Assembly (NCBI GenBank): GCA_002792115.1
Contig: PFNQ01000034.1
Coordinates: 1 to 46,350 of the forward strand
Source: Candidatus Woesearchaeota archaeon CG_4_10_14_0_2_um_filter_33_13
Lineage (GTDB): Archaea > Nanobdellota > Nanobdellia > Woesearchaeales > GW2011-AR9
Length of the DNA stretch: 46,350 nt
Direction: 5' to 3'
Positions 1-8,489 of the stretch are shown here, piece after piece. The position numbers were made by a program, and so were the translations under genes. Every line of letters starts with the position of its first letter. The first letter of the stretch is position 1. Below the pieces are notes generated by a model. That model was not told the DNA's origin. It did no database searches and was given only the letters and a program-made list of their open reading frames with translations.

Positions 1-30
1 TGTTTTCTTACAATTAGGACATTTAAACAT
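1..30 (-). CDS. Zinc-ribbon protein, N-terminal fragment
   Basis: Only the first ten codons lie in the window, reading leftward from an ATG at 30-28 as MFKCPNCKKT. The CPNC pair is typical of half of a zinc ribbon. A strong SD (GAGGTG, plus positions 38-43) sits seven bases upstream, which supports a true start. The gene diverges from the M18 aminopeptidase gene, and both promoters must lie in 44-168. The rest of the protein is outside the window, so its function cannot be named. Confidence 0.6.
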   Translation of the reverse strand, partial: MFKCPNCKKT

Positions 31-168
31 TTTTATTCACCTCAATAAATGGAAAATACTGCTCATTTATTAATCTGACGCTTTAGACGCACTGTCATAC
101 ATCAAAACACTTAAATACTATAAAATATTAATTTATTTTATTATAATCATAAATTGAGGTGGCTTATC

Positions 169-1578
169 ATGGCAAAAAAAGAGGAAAAATCAAAAAACGA
201 ACAATTACAAAAAAGGTTATTTTTAGATAAGAAAAGTTCTTGGTCAGAGTATAGTGAGAAACAAAAAGCTGAGGCTTTTGCTTTTTCTGATAAGTACAAA
301 GACTTTATGGGTAAAAGTAAAACTGAAAGAGTTTGTGTTGAAAACATTGTTAGCATGTTGAATAAAAACGGTTTTAAGGACATTGCAGGAATGAAAAGTG
401 TTAAAGTTGGAGACAAAATATACAAGAATGTTAGTGGAAAATGTATCATTGCTGCTTTAGTTGGAAAAGATAATAACCGGTGGCAATTGATAGGTAGTCA
501 TGTCGATTCTCCAAGATTAGACTTGAAACCAATTCCTCTCTATGAAGATGCTGGTGTTGCTTTAATGAAAACACATTATTATGGTGGGATTAAGAAATAT
601 CATTGGGTTAATACTCCATTATCTTTACATGGTGTAATTCACACTAAGTCTGGAAAGATTGTAAATATTAACATTGGTGATAATGTTAATGATCCTAAGT
701 TTGTAATTCCAGATTTACTTCCACATTTAGCTAGAAATCAGATGGAACGTAAAGCCCCAAATGTTGTTGAAGGAGAAGACTTAAACATTTTAGTTGGGAG
801 TATTCCGGTTGATGACAAGAAAATAAAGGAGCAAATTAAATTTACTATTTTAAATTACCTTTATGAAAAATATGGTATTATTGAGGAAGATTTTTTCACT
901 GCCGAGTTAGAGTTAGTACCTTCCACTATGCCCATTGATGTTGGTTTTGATCGTTCAATGATTGGGGCCTATGGTCAAGACGATAAGATTTGTGTTTTTA
1001 CTTCTCTGATGGCATTGTTAGATGTTAAAAACCCAAAACATACTGCAGTTGGTTTCTTTGTTGACAAAGAGGAGATCGGTTCTGTTGGCGATACTGGAGC
1101 AGCTAGTTTTGTTTTACAAAATTTTGCTGATGACTATCTTAATCTAACTGGTTTAAAGATAATTAAGTCTGCTCTTTTTGAGAGATCAAATTCTATCTCT
1201 GCTGATGTTACTGCTGGGTTAGATCCAAATTATAAGGATGTACACGATGCAAGAAACGCCCCAGTTTTAGGATTCGGAATTTCAGTAGAAAAGTATGGTG
1301 GTGGTGGTGGAAAATATTCTACCCACGATGCTAGTGCTGAATATATGAATTACGTTCGTCAGATCTTGGACAAGAATAAGATTGCTTGGCAGACTGGTGA
1401 GTTGGGTAAGATTGATATTGGTGGCGGAGGAACAATTGGTATGTACCTTTCTCGTTATGGGATGAATTGTGTGGATGCTGGCCCAGCAGTATTTGGTATG
1501 CATTCTCCGTGTGAAATTTCATCCAAGATTGATGTTTACACGTCCTATCTATTTTATAGGGCATTTTTACAGGAATAA
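169..1578 (+). CDS. M18 family aminopeptidase
   Basis: Predicted cytoplasmic M18 (aspartyl aminopeptidase-type) metallopeptidase of 469 residues, close to the usual family length. M18 enzymes are two-metal exopeptidases that remove N-terminal residues. Visible family motifs are the metal-binding GSHVDSPRLDLKP near residue 111, DKEEIGSVGDTGA near 299 (catalytic and ligand acidic residues), a Gly-rich segment near 375, and GMHSPCE near 444. I place the start at the ATG at 169, because GAGGTG lies nine bases upstream. An in-frame TTG at 154 would overlap that SD. The next gene (1611) follows after a short gap with its own SD, so co-transcription is likely. M18 enzymes are more usual in bacteria and eukaryotes than in archaea. 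The family call is firm; substrate preference is unknown. Confidence 0.93.
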   Translation: MAKKEEKSKNEQLQKRLFLDKKSSWSEYSEKQKAEAFAFSDKYKDFMGKSKTERVCVENIVSMLNKNGFKDIAGMKSVKVGDKIYKNVSGKCIIAALVGKDNNRWQLIGSHVDSPRLDLKPIPLYEDAGVALMKTHYYGGIKKYHWVNTPLSLHGVIHTKSGKIVNINIGDNVNDPKFVIPDLLPHLARNQMERKAPNVVEGEDLNILVGSIPVDDKKIKEQIKFTILNYLYEKYGIIEEDFFTAELELVPSTMPIDVGFDRSMIGAYGQDDKICVFTSLMALLDVKNPKHTAVGFFVDKEEIGSVGDTGAASFVLQNFADDYLNLTGLKIIKSALFERSNSISADVTAGLDPNYKDVHDARNAPVLGFGISVEKYGGGGGKYSTHDASAEYMNYVRQILDKNKIAWQTGELGKIDIGGGGTIGMYLSRYGMNCVDAGPAVFGMHSPCEISSKIDVYTSYLFYRAFLQE

Positions 1579-1610
1579 AAGTGAAAAAGTAAAAAAAAGA
1601 GGTGTATAAA

Positions 1611-1928
1611 ATGTTTAAACTATTTGCTAAGAAACAAGCTAAATTGTCAGCTGGGAAACCAGCTAAATCTTTACCAAAAAAACCAGCCCTTAAATCTCTT
1701 CCCTTGAAAGGAAAAGCAAGTAAAGGAAATGCTAAAGTTTGTGGTTGTTCCAAAAAAGTAAGTACTGCCACTGAAGATCAGATAAGAGATTTAATTAATT
1801 TGATTATGGTCTATAAAAGTGAAGAAGTTTTAGGCGTTAGTACTCGAATAGAACCAAAAACTGCTAAGGAGTTAGTTAAGAAGTTAGAAGAACTTGCTAA
1901 GAGTGTTGGAAAAATTTGTGTTTGTTAA
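1611..1928 (+). CDS. Small Lys-rich protein with CxC motifs
   Basis: I do not recognise this 105-residue protein. The first ~45 residues are very rich in Lys, Ala, Pro and Leu, with an irregular KKxAK/LPKKPA pattern like a disordered basic tail. A CGC pair follows near residue 46, then a predicted helical domain (TEDQIRDLINLIMVYKSEE, then PKTAKELVKKLEELAKSV), and the protein ends in CVC. Two CxC pairs bracketing a helical core could bind a metal or form disulfides (inference). The start is the ATG at 1611, with GAGGTG seven bases upstream. It lies 32 bases after the M18 aminopeptidase gene in the same direction. A T-rich stretch follows the stop. Confidence 0.7.
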   Translation: MFKLFAKKQAKLSAGKPAKSLPKKPALKSLPLKGKASKGNAKVCGCSKKVSTATEDQIRDLINLIMVYKSEEVLGVSTRIEPKTAKELVKKLEELAKSVGKICVC

Positions 1929-1955
1929 TTTTTTATTATTTTTTTTAATATCAAA
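1929..1955 (+). terminator. T-rich probable terminator
   Basis: Directly after the stop of the Lys-rich gene the plus strand carries a run of T tracts (TTTTTTATTATTTTTTTTAA). Archaeal RNA polymerase terminates at oligo-U stretches without needing a hairpin, so this is a plausible end for the M18 operon. It is a composition-based call. Confidence 0.4.
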
Positions 1956-2033
1956 GTTATGTTTCTTATACTTTATGTATGAGTATGAACGTTAGTGAGT
2001 AAGTTTAAAAATTTTGGTTAACATTCCCACTAA

Positions 2034-2525
2034 TTATTCTTGGAGTAACTTTTCCATTGCAGTTACCATGCCGGGTCCTTTTTCTCTTCGTGGGAATAAT
2101 TGTGCATGTAAATGGTCTACTAGCTGTCCTGCGTAGCCACCAACATTTATTCCTACATTATAGGCCGTGTCTGGTTTGATTCTTAGGTTTCTATCTTGTA
2201 ACATTCTTATAGCCAAATCAGCAGAAGGTGGAACAGGTGGGTTTTCTTTTAGTGATTGATAAAATCGTACCATGTTTTCAGGATTAGAATTATAAATTCC
2301 TTGAATTGCCAATGACGTAGATGGTATTGCATCAACGAATCCCTCTAATGCTATTCCGCGTAATTCTTCAAGACATTTAACATGGTCTTTTGCAATTACA
2401 ATAGCATGTCCGGGAGTTGCAGGTGTAACTGATAGGATTGAATAGGCATGATCATTTTCAAAAATGACTTTACCATCTCTTTTCCATACATCATACAATT
2501 TACAAAATATGTCATCTGATTTCAT
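2034..2525 (-). CDS. HIT family hydrolase/transferase (HxHxQ)
   Basis: Predicted 163-residue HIT-domain protein. These proteins act on nucleoside phosphate esters through a nucleotidyl-histidine intermediate. The N-terminal part has the HIT strand pattern (VIFENDHAYSILSVTPATPGHAIVIAKDH, shown in pieces), and the active-site motif near residues 138-142 reads HLHAQ. The third position is Gln rather than the His of Hint/Fhit hydrolases. HxHxQ is the arrangement of the GalT and Ap4A phosphorylase branches, so transferase or phosphorylase chemistry is possible. The region between the two motifs is longer than in minimal HIT proteins. A TATA-like ATTTATAAAG lies upstream, in 2545-2560. It is transcribed leftward and converges on the Lys-rich gene. 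Confidence 0.85.
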   Translation of the reverse strand: MKSDDIFCKLYDVWKRDGKVIFENDHAYSILSVTPATPGHAIVIAKDHVKCLEELRGIALEGFVDAIPSTSLAIQGIYNSNPENMVRFYQSLKENPPVPPSADLAIRMLQDRNLRIKPDTAYNVGINVGGYAGQLVDHLHAQLFPRREKGPGMVTAMEKLLQE

Positions 2526-2662
2526 AAGATTATAGAGTCATCAACTCTTTATAAATCTTTTGCGGTATTCATTACTTTGGAGTAATCAATTATTTTTGTC
2601 TCTACCGGGCTTAATTATTTTTACGTTAAACCAAGATTACTAAATTAAACCTGTTTTTTCTT

Positions 2663-2959
2663 TTACCGGTAACCGCAAGAAGATCCCTGACAAGAATAAC
2701 CACCGCTTATGCCTCCAGGAATATAGGGAATAATTGCTTGAGTTGAAGTAGTTGGTCTATTTTGATAAGTTGTACTGGGAGCTAGTCTTAACATGTCTGC
2801 GATATTTGATCCAATCGCTCTGCTTGATGGTGTATCTAAAGATGGCATGGATAAAGCTCTGATTCCATAATCTGACATTGCTTGTGTCATGGGGCCATAT
2901 TTAGATAAATCCATTATTCTGGCATAAGCCTGTAAATTTTCGTGAGCAACATCACTCAT
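2663..2959 (-). CDS. Small hypothetical protein, Cys/Gly-rich tail
   Basis: A 98-residue protein with no family I recognise. The N-terminal half looks helical (HENLQAYARIMDLSKYG, then MTQAMSDYGIRALSM). The C-terminal half is low in hydrophobics and ends in a Gly/Ser/Tyr-rich tail with two Cys (GGYSCQGSSCGYR). No signal peptide or membrane segment is visible. The start is the ATG at 2959, preceded by a weak SD-like AAGGTC. Coding status rests on a complete frame of this length between two real genes, so confidence is moderate. Confidence 0.5.
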   Translation of the reverse strand: MSDVAHENLQAYARIMDLSKYGPMTQAMSDYGIRALSMPSLDTPSSRAIGSNIADMLRLAPSTTYQNRPTTSTQAIIPYIPGGISGGYSCQGSSCGYR

Positions 2960-3094
2960 TTTAGTGAGACCTTCTTCATTTTATAATCTTTTAAGGGACT
3001 TTTAACTTAAATTTGTTTCTAAAGAAAGTGGGACATTTAAGTCATGTAAAATGTGTCATTTGGTTTATATATTTTGTAAGAATACTAATTTTAG

Positions 3095-4171
3095 ATGACA
3101 CAACTAAGCTCTGAAGAAGATTTAGTCGTTAAGTTTTGGGGAACAAGAGGCAGTTTGCCAGCTCCTTTAGATTCTAGACAAGTTTTAGAAAAACAATTAG
3201 CGTTAATTGAAAGAATTATTGCTGATGGTGGAACAGACAAACTTTTTAGAGATGGAAAAGGGGTTCAAGAGTATTTAGCAGGATTATCATTATCTTATTC
3301 GGGAACTTATGGTGGAGAAACAACTTGTATTGAAGTTCAAGCTAGAGACTCTCCGTTGATTGTTATTGACTCTGGTTCTGGAATAAGAAGGTTAGGTAAT
3401 ACATTAATTTCAAGACTATTTTCTGGACAGCACCTTAATCCGTTGTGTTCAGATGAAGCTACTGCAAGAGAATTGCACCTGTTTTTAACTCATTATCACT
3501 GGGATCACATTCAAGGTTTTCCTTTCTTTAAACCTGCTTTTGTTAATATGTCCGATAAAAGGTTAGATATTACTTTTTACGGTAAGAGAGACGCTCGAAA
3601 AACTCTCTCTGGTGTTTTACATGGACAACAAGAATATCCTAATTTTCCAATAATCTGGGATGATGTGCCTTGTACAAAAGCGTATAGGGAGTTGGGTCGG
3701 ATGAATCCTGAAGATATTCAGTTAGGAAGGACAGTAGTCAAATTTCAAGAGTTAACTCATCCAGATTCAGTTTTAGCTTATCGTGTTGACGTTAATGGAA
3801 AAGCAATTGTTTGCGCTACAGATACTGAGCATAAAGATTCTCCTGATCCCAGATTGGTAAGATTAGCGAAGGGAGCAGATCTCCTTTATTATGATGGCCA
3901 ATTTACTCCGGAAGAATACAGAGGAGACGTAGGTATAAATCGTTTAGATTGGGGACACAGCACTTTTGAATGGGCAATCCGAAATGCTTTAGCTGCTGAT
4001 GTTAGTACTGTTGTTATTGGTCATCATAGTCCTGATAAAAATGATTTTGATCTTGATAAGGTTTATGAGCGGGCATTAGACTTTAAGGATCAACAACTTA
4101 AGTTAGTAAAGAATGATGGAAAATCTCTAAACGTTTTAATGGCTTACGATGGGTTAGAACAAAGATTTTAA
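3095..4171 (+). CDS. MBL-fold metallo-hydrolase
   Basis: A 358-residue metallo-beta-lactamase-fold hydrolase. The opening FWGTRGSLPAP, the YGGETTCIEV block and DSGSGIRRLG match the ubiquitous MBL family that resembles cyclic-nucleotide phosphodiesterases and RNase Z-like hydrolases. Metal ligands are visible: THYHWDHI near residues 131-137 (HxHxDH), a His in LTHPDS, Asp in CATDTE near 242 and His in IGHHSPD near 309. A two-metal phosphoesterase-type site is therefore intact. The exact substrate cannot be read from sequence. Compared with common bacterial versions it has insertions near residues 35-65 and 110-125. A TATA box (TTTATATAT, 3063-3071) sits about 28 bases before the ATG, so the mRNA is probably leaderless. 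Confidence 0.88.
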   Translation: MTQLSSEEDLVVKFWGTRGSLPAPLDSRQVLEKQLALIERIIADGGTDKLFRDGKGVQEYLAGLSLSYSGTYGGETTCIEVQARDSPLIVIDSGSGIRRLGNTLISRLFSGQHLNPLCSDEATARELHLFLTHYHWDHIQGFPFFKPAFVNMSDKRLDITFYGKRDARKTLSGVLHGQQEYPNFPIIWDDVPCTKAYRELGRMNPEDIQLGRTVVKFQELTHPDSVLAYRVDVNGKAIVCATDTEHKDSPDPRLVRLAKGADLLYYDGQFTPEEYRGDVGINRLDWGHSTFEWAIRNALAADVSTVVIGHHSPDKNDFDLDKVYERALDFKDQQLKLVKNDGKSLNVLMAYDGLEQRF

Positions 4172-4184
4172 TCTTTTAATTTAA

Positions 4185-4595
4185 TTATTTTAAACAATTT
4201 GTCATCTTTTCTAATTCTTCTTCTGTTTTACTTGTGTAAAGGGGCACACCATACATCTTTCCAATAAGATCTCTGATTCCATATTTTCTATCTAATGGCA
4301 GAAGTTGATAATGAATATGTTTTTGTGATCTTTGTCTTGGACTATTCATCACTATTAAAGTTGCTTTACTTAATTTTTCATCAATTAACTTTACTGCCAT
4401 TTCTGCCAGATTTTGCAAGGACTTTATTTCTTTAGGAGTTAATTCAACTATCTCCTCTACATGTCTTTTGGGCAAAATTAAAGAATGGCCCTCAATTTGT
4501 GGTTCTCTAATTATCATTGCAATAGCATGTTCATTTTCTAAGAATATTCTAAATTTGTTCTCTTTTATTGAATGGCAGAGACTGCAGTTTTCCAT
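4185..4595 (-). CDS. HIT family protein (HxHxQ)
   Basis: A 136-residue HIT-domain protein beginning MENCSLCHSIKENK. CSLC near the N-terminus is the first half of the zinc-binding site found in many HIT proteins. The conserved strand block is EGHSLILPKRHVEEI, and the active site near residues 93-97 reads HIHYQ, again HxHxQ rather than HxHxH. I reject longer starts because they would run through the initiator tRNA gene. The ATG at 4595 lies only 15 bases downstream of the tRNA 3' end, so the two may share a transcript or the gene may use a promoter inside the tRNA. It is 30% or so related by eye to the HIT protein at 2034. Confidence 0.85.
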   Translation of the reverse strand: MENCSLCHSIKENKFRIFLENEHAIAMIIREPQIEGHSLILPKRHVEEIVELTPKEIKSLQNLAEMAVKLIDEKLSKATLIVMNSPRQRSQKHIHYQLLPLDRKYGIRDLIGKMYGVPLYTSKTEEELEKMTNCLK

Positions 4596-4610
4596 TTTTA
4601 AAAAAAGGAG

Positions 4611-4685
4611 TAGCGGGGGATGGATTTGAACCACCGATCTCCGGGTTATGAGCCCGGCGGGTACTCCTAGCTTCCCTACCCCGCT
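4611..4685 (-). tRNA. Initiator tRNA-Met (CAT)
   Basis: A complete 75-base cloverleaf without intron. The acceptor AGCGGGG pairs with CCCCGCT and begins with an A1:U72 pair, which is diagnostic of archaeal initiator tRNA. The anticodon stem CCGGG/CCCGG carries the three G:C pairs typical of initiators around the loop CTCATAA (anticodon CAT, plus positions 4648-4650). The D-stem is GGG/CCC and the T-stem GGTGG/CCATC contains one G-U pair, with loop TTCAAAT. CCA is not encoded. A TATA element (CTTTTTAAAGG on the minus strand, plus 4708-4718) lies about 28 bases upstream. Confidence 0.96.
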
Positions 4686-4707
4686 ATGATACAATAAAAC
4701 TATAGTT

Positions 4708-4718
4708 CCTTTAAAAAG
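4708..4718 (-). promoter_or_regulatory. TATA box of initiator tRNA gene
   Basis: On the minus strand the sequence reads CTTTTTAAAGG, a good archaeal TATA element centred about 28 bases before the first base of the tRNA at 4685. Confidence 0.6.
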
Positions 4719-4826
4719 CTTTGGTTCAATAAGTATTAATATTCTTTAACCTCAAGGGGAGAACAACATATATTCCATATGTTTGTCAAAACCTTTAAAA
4801 ATAAGTTCCGATCTGGAAAGTTGCTT

Positions 4827-5168
4827 ATGGATAAAAAAGGGAGTTTGGGGTTAATTGCAGCGATTATTGTTTTAGCGTTAGTAATTCTTGCTTACATTTT
4901 GGTTTCAGTTGCTGAGAGAGAATGTTTTAGCAATAGAGATTGTTCTGATAATGCATATTGTAGTACAGATTACAAATGTCATCAATATCCTGATAAGATT
5001 CTGGTTAATGATAATAATTATTTTAGTAGTGCTTTAGTTTTTGGTATATTATTGGTGGTTGCAGCTTACGTTTATAAGACTGGTAAGATTCCTTTTGCTA
5101 ACAAATTTAAAAAAATCAAACGTAAGAAAAGAAAAGTTGAAACCGAAGATGGTTACATCGAGATTTAA
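4827..5168 (+). CDS. Two-helix membrane protein with Cys-rich loop
   Basis: A 113-residue protein beginning MDKKGSLGLIAAIIVLALV. Helix 1 spans about residues 8-28. A short external loop follows with Cys in CFSNRDCSDNAYCSTDYKC (four Cys, EGF- or dickkopf-like spacing, likely two disulfides). Helix 2 is near 65-85, and the tail is very basic (KFKKIKRKKRKVE). Basic residues on the cytoplasmic tail and Cys outside give a consistent topology. I chose the ATG at 4827 because a TATA box (CTTTAAAAATA, 4793-4803) lies about 28 bases upstream, implying a leaderless mRNA. An upstream in-frame ATG at 4779 has no promoter or SD at the right place. The function is unknown. Confidence 0.65.
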   Translation: MDKKGSLGLIAAIIVLALVILAYILVSVAERECFSNRDCSDNAYCSTDYKCHQYPDKILVNDNNYFSSALVFGILLVVAAYVYKTGKIPFANKFKKIKRKKRKVETEDGYIEI

Positions 5169-5199
5169 GTAATTGTTTTAATTGATATACTATTTAGAT

Positions 5200-6687
5200 T
5201 CAAGACATATTACTCTTCAGAACTTTCTTAGTAATTTTTTCAAAATGTACACCACAAATGGCCATCTCTACTGCTGTGGGAAATGCTTTAATCTTGGTGA
5301 AAAGTGTTTTAAAAATTAATCTCCAATAATATCTTCTTGATCTAGAGAAGATGCCGATTTTCCAGACACTTTTAACAAATGCCTTTAATCCAGATAGGGA
5401 AGGTGTTTCTCTTACAGTTGGTCTATAATGTCTTATGAACGTATCAATCCTTTTATAATAATTATTTGGAGAATAAATTGTGGCTAGAATCTTTTTGTAT
5501 CCCTCCACTAAATTTTTTGTACCCATCCGAGGTATAAAATTTAATCTGCCATCGGTGTTTTCTCCACTGGCTTCTGAGAATAATCTATTTTCCTCTTTAA
5601 GGCGATGCCATAATCTTGTTTGAGGAAGAGCCATTAACATACCAACCATGGCAGTAACTACTCCAATCTCTTGAATAAATTTGATTTGGGCATCAAAGAT
5701 TAATTTAGTATCTTTATCAAAGCCAACAATAAATCCGCCCATTACTTGCATTCCATTTTGTTGAATTATACGAACTGATTTAACCAAATCTCTAGTATAA
5801 TTTTGAAATTTCCCACATTCTTTTAAGCTATCAATATGTGGTGTTTCTAATCCCAAGAACACCTTATGAAAGTTTGCTCTGCTCATCAACCTCATCAGTT
5901 CTAAATCATCAGCGAGATTTAAACTCGCTTCAGTAAGGAATTTGAAAGGGTAGTTGTTCTTTTTTTGCCAATTAATTAACAGAGGCAAGAATTGTTTTAC
6001 ATTTACTTTATTGCCGATGAAGTTATCGTCTACAACAAAAACTGAACCTCTCCAACCTGCCCTGTATAACGTGGACAATTCTAAAATCATCTGTTCCGGA
6101 GTTTTTGTTCTCGGTATTCTTCCATTCATAATTATAATATCACAAAACTCGCAATTAAAGGGACATCCTCTGGAGTATTGAACTGCTATAGTAACATAAT
6201 CTTTAAAGTTGATTAGTTTCCACATTGGTAAAGGAGTTTTAGTAATATCTGGACGTTCTGTAGAAGTGTAAAATTTTTTGGGTTTGCCTTTTTTGAAATC
6301 AGAAATAAATTGAGGAATGGTAATTTCTCCTTCATTTAGAATAAAGTGGTCGACATTTTTAAATTTTTCATGTTGTGTTGTGAATACTGGTCCACCAGCA
6401 ATAATAATTTTTCCTTTTGCCTTACAACGATCAATTATTTCTTGTGCACTTTCTTTTTGCACAATCATAGCACTGATCAAAACTAAATCTGCCCATTCAA
6501 TGTCTTTATTCGTTAGTTCTTTAACGTTAACATCAATTAGTTTCTTATTCCATTCTGAAGGAAAGATTGATGCTACCGTTAATAATCCCAATGGGGGAAA
6601 TGTTGCTTTTTTAGAAACAAACTTTAAAATATGGGTAAAGCTCCAAAATGTGTCTGGGTATTTTGGGTAAATTAATAGTACGTTCAA
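5200..6687 (-). CDS. B12-binding radical SAM protein
   Basis: A 495-residue protein with an N-terminal Rossmann-like cobalamin-binding domain (VLLIYPKYP start, GLLTVASIFP, IIIAGGPVFT). A radical SAM domain follows, whose cluster motif CPFNCEFC (CxxxCxxC) is near residues 174-181. A C-terminal domain after residue ~380 (YRPTVRETPSLSG region) resembles the DUF4070-type tail of hopanoid- and lipid-modifying B12 radical SAM methylases. It likely carries out a radical methylation or rearrangement of a lipid or cofactor (inference). The start is probably the TTG at 6687 (MNVLLIYPKYP), since a TATA box (AATATAAAAATA on the minus strand, near 6715) lies 27 bases upstream. A TTG at 6693 is the alternative. 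It is a single gene converging on the small membrane protein. Confidence 0.88.
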   Translation of the reverse strand: MNVLLIYPKYPDTFWSFTHILKFVSKKATFPPLGLLTVASIFPSEWNKKLIDVNVKELTNKDIEWADLVLISAMIVQKESAQEIIDRCKAKGKIIIAGGPVFTTQHEKFKNVDHFILNEGEITIPQFISDFKKGKPKKFYTSTERPDITKTPLPMWKLINFKDYVTIAVQYSRGCPFNCEFCDIIIMNGRIPRTKTPEQMILELSTLYRAGWRGSVFVVDDNFIGNKVNVKQFLPLLINWQKKNNYPFKFLTEASLNLADDLELMRLMSRANFHKVFLGLETPHIDSLKECGKFQNYTRDLVKSVRIIQQNGMQVMGGFIVGFDKDTKLIFDAQIKFIQEIGVVTAMVGMLMALPQTRLWHRLKEENRLFSEASGENTDGRLNFIPRMGTKNLVEGYKKILATIYSPNNYYKRIDTFIRHYRPTVRETPSLSGLKAFVKSVWKIGIFSRSRRYYWRLIFKTLFTKIKAFPTAVEMAICGVHFEKITKKVLKSNMS

Positions 6688-6735
6688 GGTCAATCAAAGT
6701 AAAGTAGTAAGAGGTTATTTTTATATTTTTTGGTG

Positions 6736-7938
6736 TTAGAGGGAAGTAAATTCACTCAACTTCTTTTGTGTATTTTTATTTTTTAACAATTTACTTTCTT
6801 TCAAAAGTAGATTTAAATCAAAACCAAATTTGTTTTTTATTAATTCTTGAGCATACTTTAACATTAATTCTTCTGATGAGAAAGATAGCGGTCTTTCTAG
6901 CAAAGATTTTCTGGTTGCTTCTCTACATACCCATACTCCTAGCGGAATATTATATTCTTCTGATATAAAACGCAGAACTAATGCAGATTGTTGTCTTTTA
7001 TTTTCTCTCATCTTTTCTAAGACCGGAAGTCTAGCTGCATAATAACCTCCTGCACACTCTTCCGCATAAGTTTTTCTTCCTTGATAATTCTCATAATCTG
7101 TTGAATAAGCATAATTACTCTTACTCCAAGGATTAATATCTTTTTTAAGATAAGTTTCAAATAACTCATAACTCCATATTTCTGGAAAAAATAAAATCAA
7201 GTAATAATTTCCCCAACCACCTCCAAAGTGTAAAGAATAATCTCCTGTTTGAAAATCCTTAACCTCTTTGATAATATCTTTTCCAATATTATCATCAACC
7301 GCAGTAATGCTCCACCGGGTTGGTACTAAAATACGATTTTTCTTTAGTCCGAGATTGCCAACAGAGAGAATTTTGTTAAGAAAAGTCTCTTCAAACCCTT
7401 TTTGATATAATGATCGTAAAGCTGGTGCTGCTTTTAGGTCTGTATCAGAAACAACTCTTTCTATTCTGGAATCAACCTTTGGATTAGAAGTAATTCTAGC
7501 TCTTTTAATTTCTCCATGTGGTCCGAAAGGAATAATTTCCTTTTCTGCGGATAATCTTAATTGGGGTTTGCTTTGCAGATTTACTTCGAGTTCAACAGAA
7601 CTTTTTGCCATGCCCACTTCTTGACAAAGTTGTAGTAACTTATTTTGTTTATTAACATCTTTAATATTACAGCTAGTTCTGCTATTAACTAATCCATACC
7701 TCATCGTAGCAATTGTACCAATCTTAAAATTGCCTTTACTCCATAATTTTGGGGAGTCGTAATGAGATGTGTCTCCAGAGAATTGTGGGCTAAGAACTCC
7801 AATATTTATATTTGGATAACCGTAACGTCCGACGAAAGGGGCAGGAGAAGAACCAAAGAAATTATCTTTAAAACTTTTATTAATTTGTATTTTGGGTATC
7901 TCTTCAATATCTTTATATTTGACTCTTTGGATTTGCAT
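6736..7938 (-). CDS. nreA: DNA repair protein NreA
   Basis: A 400-residue archaeal Nre-family protein, a PCNA-interacting factor needed for tolerance of DNA cross-link damage in haloarchaea. Characteristic blocks are INIGVLSP, TIATMRYGLVNSRT, CQEVGMAKSSVELEV, PFGPHGEIKRARI, the highly conserved VPTRWSITAVDD near residue 209, and GNYYLILFFP. The extreme C-terminus has QKKLSEFT (about residues 391-398), which fits a PCNA-interacting peptide (QxxLxxF). No N-terminal zinc finger is present, unlike some Nre proteins. TATTTAAA on the minus strand about 27 bases before the ATG suggests a leaderless mRNA. Confidence 0.92.
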   Translation of the reverse strand: MQIQRVKYKDIEEIPKIQINKSFKDNFFGSSPAPFVGRYGYPNINIGVLSPQFSGDTSHYDSPKLWSKGNFKIGTIATMRYGLVNSRTSCNIKDVNKQNKLLQLCQEVGMAKSSVELEVNLQSKPQLRLSAEKEIIPFGPHGEIKRARITSNPKVDSRIERVVSDTDLKAAPALRSLYQKGFEETFLNKILSVGNLGLKKNRILVPTRWSITAVDDNIGKDIIKEVKDFQTGDYSLHFGGGWGNYYLILFFPEIWSYELFETYLKKDINPWSKSNYAYSTDYENYQGRKTYAEECAGGYYAARLPVLEKMRENKRQQSALVLRFISEEYNIPLGVWVCREATRKSLLERPLSFSSEELMLKYAQELIKNKFGFDLNLLLKESKLLKNKNTQKKLSEFTSL

Positions 7939-8050
7939 TGAAATCTTAGTGGTTGGCTGCTTTAAATAGGTTTTGTGGGGTTGACCAGTGGGTTTGTGAC
8001 CTGTATTCTGAAAAGTAAGTTTTATAAACTAGGAATTTTTAATCTTAACC

Positions 8051-8464
8051 ATGAAAAAGAGGATCAGCAAATCTAAATCTGTTAAGTTATCTTTACATAA
8101 GCGGATTCATCATAGGATTAAGGGGTTTTTATCTTTTTCACAATTTTTGAAAGTATTAAGGCGTTCTAAATATAAAAAAGAGTATGATATTAAGATTCAG
8201 AAACAAATTAAGAAAAATCCTAATTTTATCCCTTTAGAAGAGCTTAAAGAAGAGATGCAAGAAAAGTTGGAGTTAAAACGGAAGATGCATAGAGCAAAGA
8301 AGAGGAAATTTGCAAAAGTTAAGGGTACTAAAGCCAAAACTAAAAAAGCAGCTACACATAAAGTAAAAAATAATAAAGTTAAGGTTGCTAAAAGGAAAAT
8401 TAAAAAATTAACTATCCAGAAAAAAGCAATTACGCCTAAACCCGTCTCTAAGAGGATAAAATAG
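8051..8464 (+). CDS. Very basic small protein
   Basis: An unrecognised 137-residue protein of extreme basicity: roughly 40% Lys plus Arg. The first ~85 residues include helix-forming stretches (FSQFLKVLRRSKYKKEY; EELKEEMQEKLELKRKM) and the last ~50 are a Lys/Ala/Val-rich tail. It resembles a nucleic-acid-binding or chromatin-like protein in composition, but composition alone does not prove function. A TATA box (TTTTATAAAC, 8022-8031) lies about 25 bases upstream of the ATG, consistent with a leaderless transcript. Its basic-tail style matches the N-terminus of the membrane protein at 34489. Confidence 0.65.
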   Translation: MKKRISKSKSVKLSLHKRIHHRIKGFLSFSQFLKVLRRSKYKKEYDIKIQKQIKKNPNFIPLEELKEEMQEKLELKRKMHRAKKRKFAKVKGTKAKTKKAATHKVKNNKVKVAKRKIKKLTIQKKAITPKPVSKRIK

Positions 8465-8489
8465 GATTATTTTTGTTTATTGTTAATAC

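Noticed and set aside
1331-1771. A 146-residue antisense reading frame across the end of the M18 gene
   Set aside because: It lies opposite a well-supported gene, has no SD or TATA element, and its composition is that of a shadow frame.
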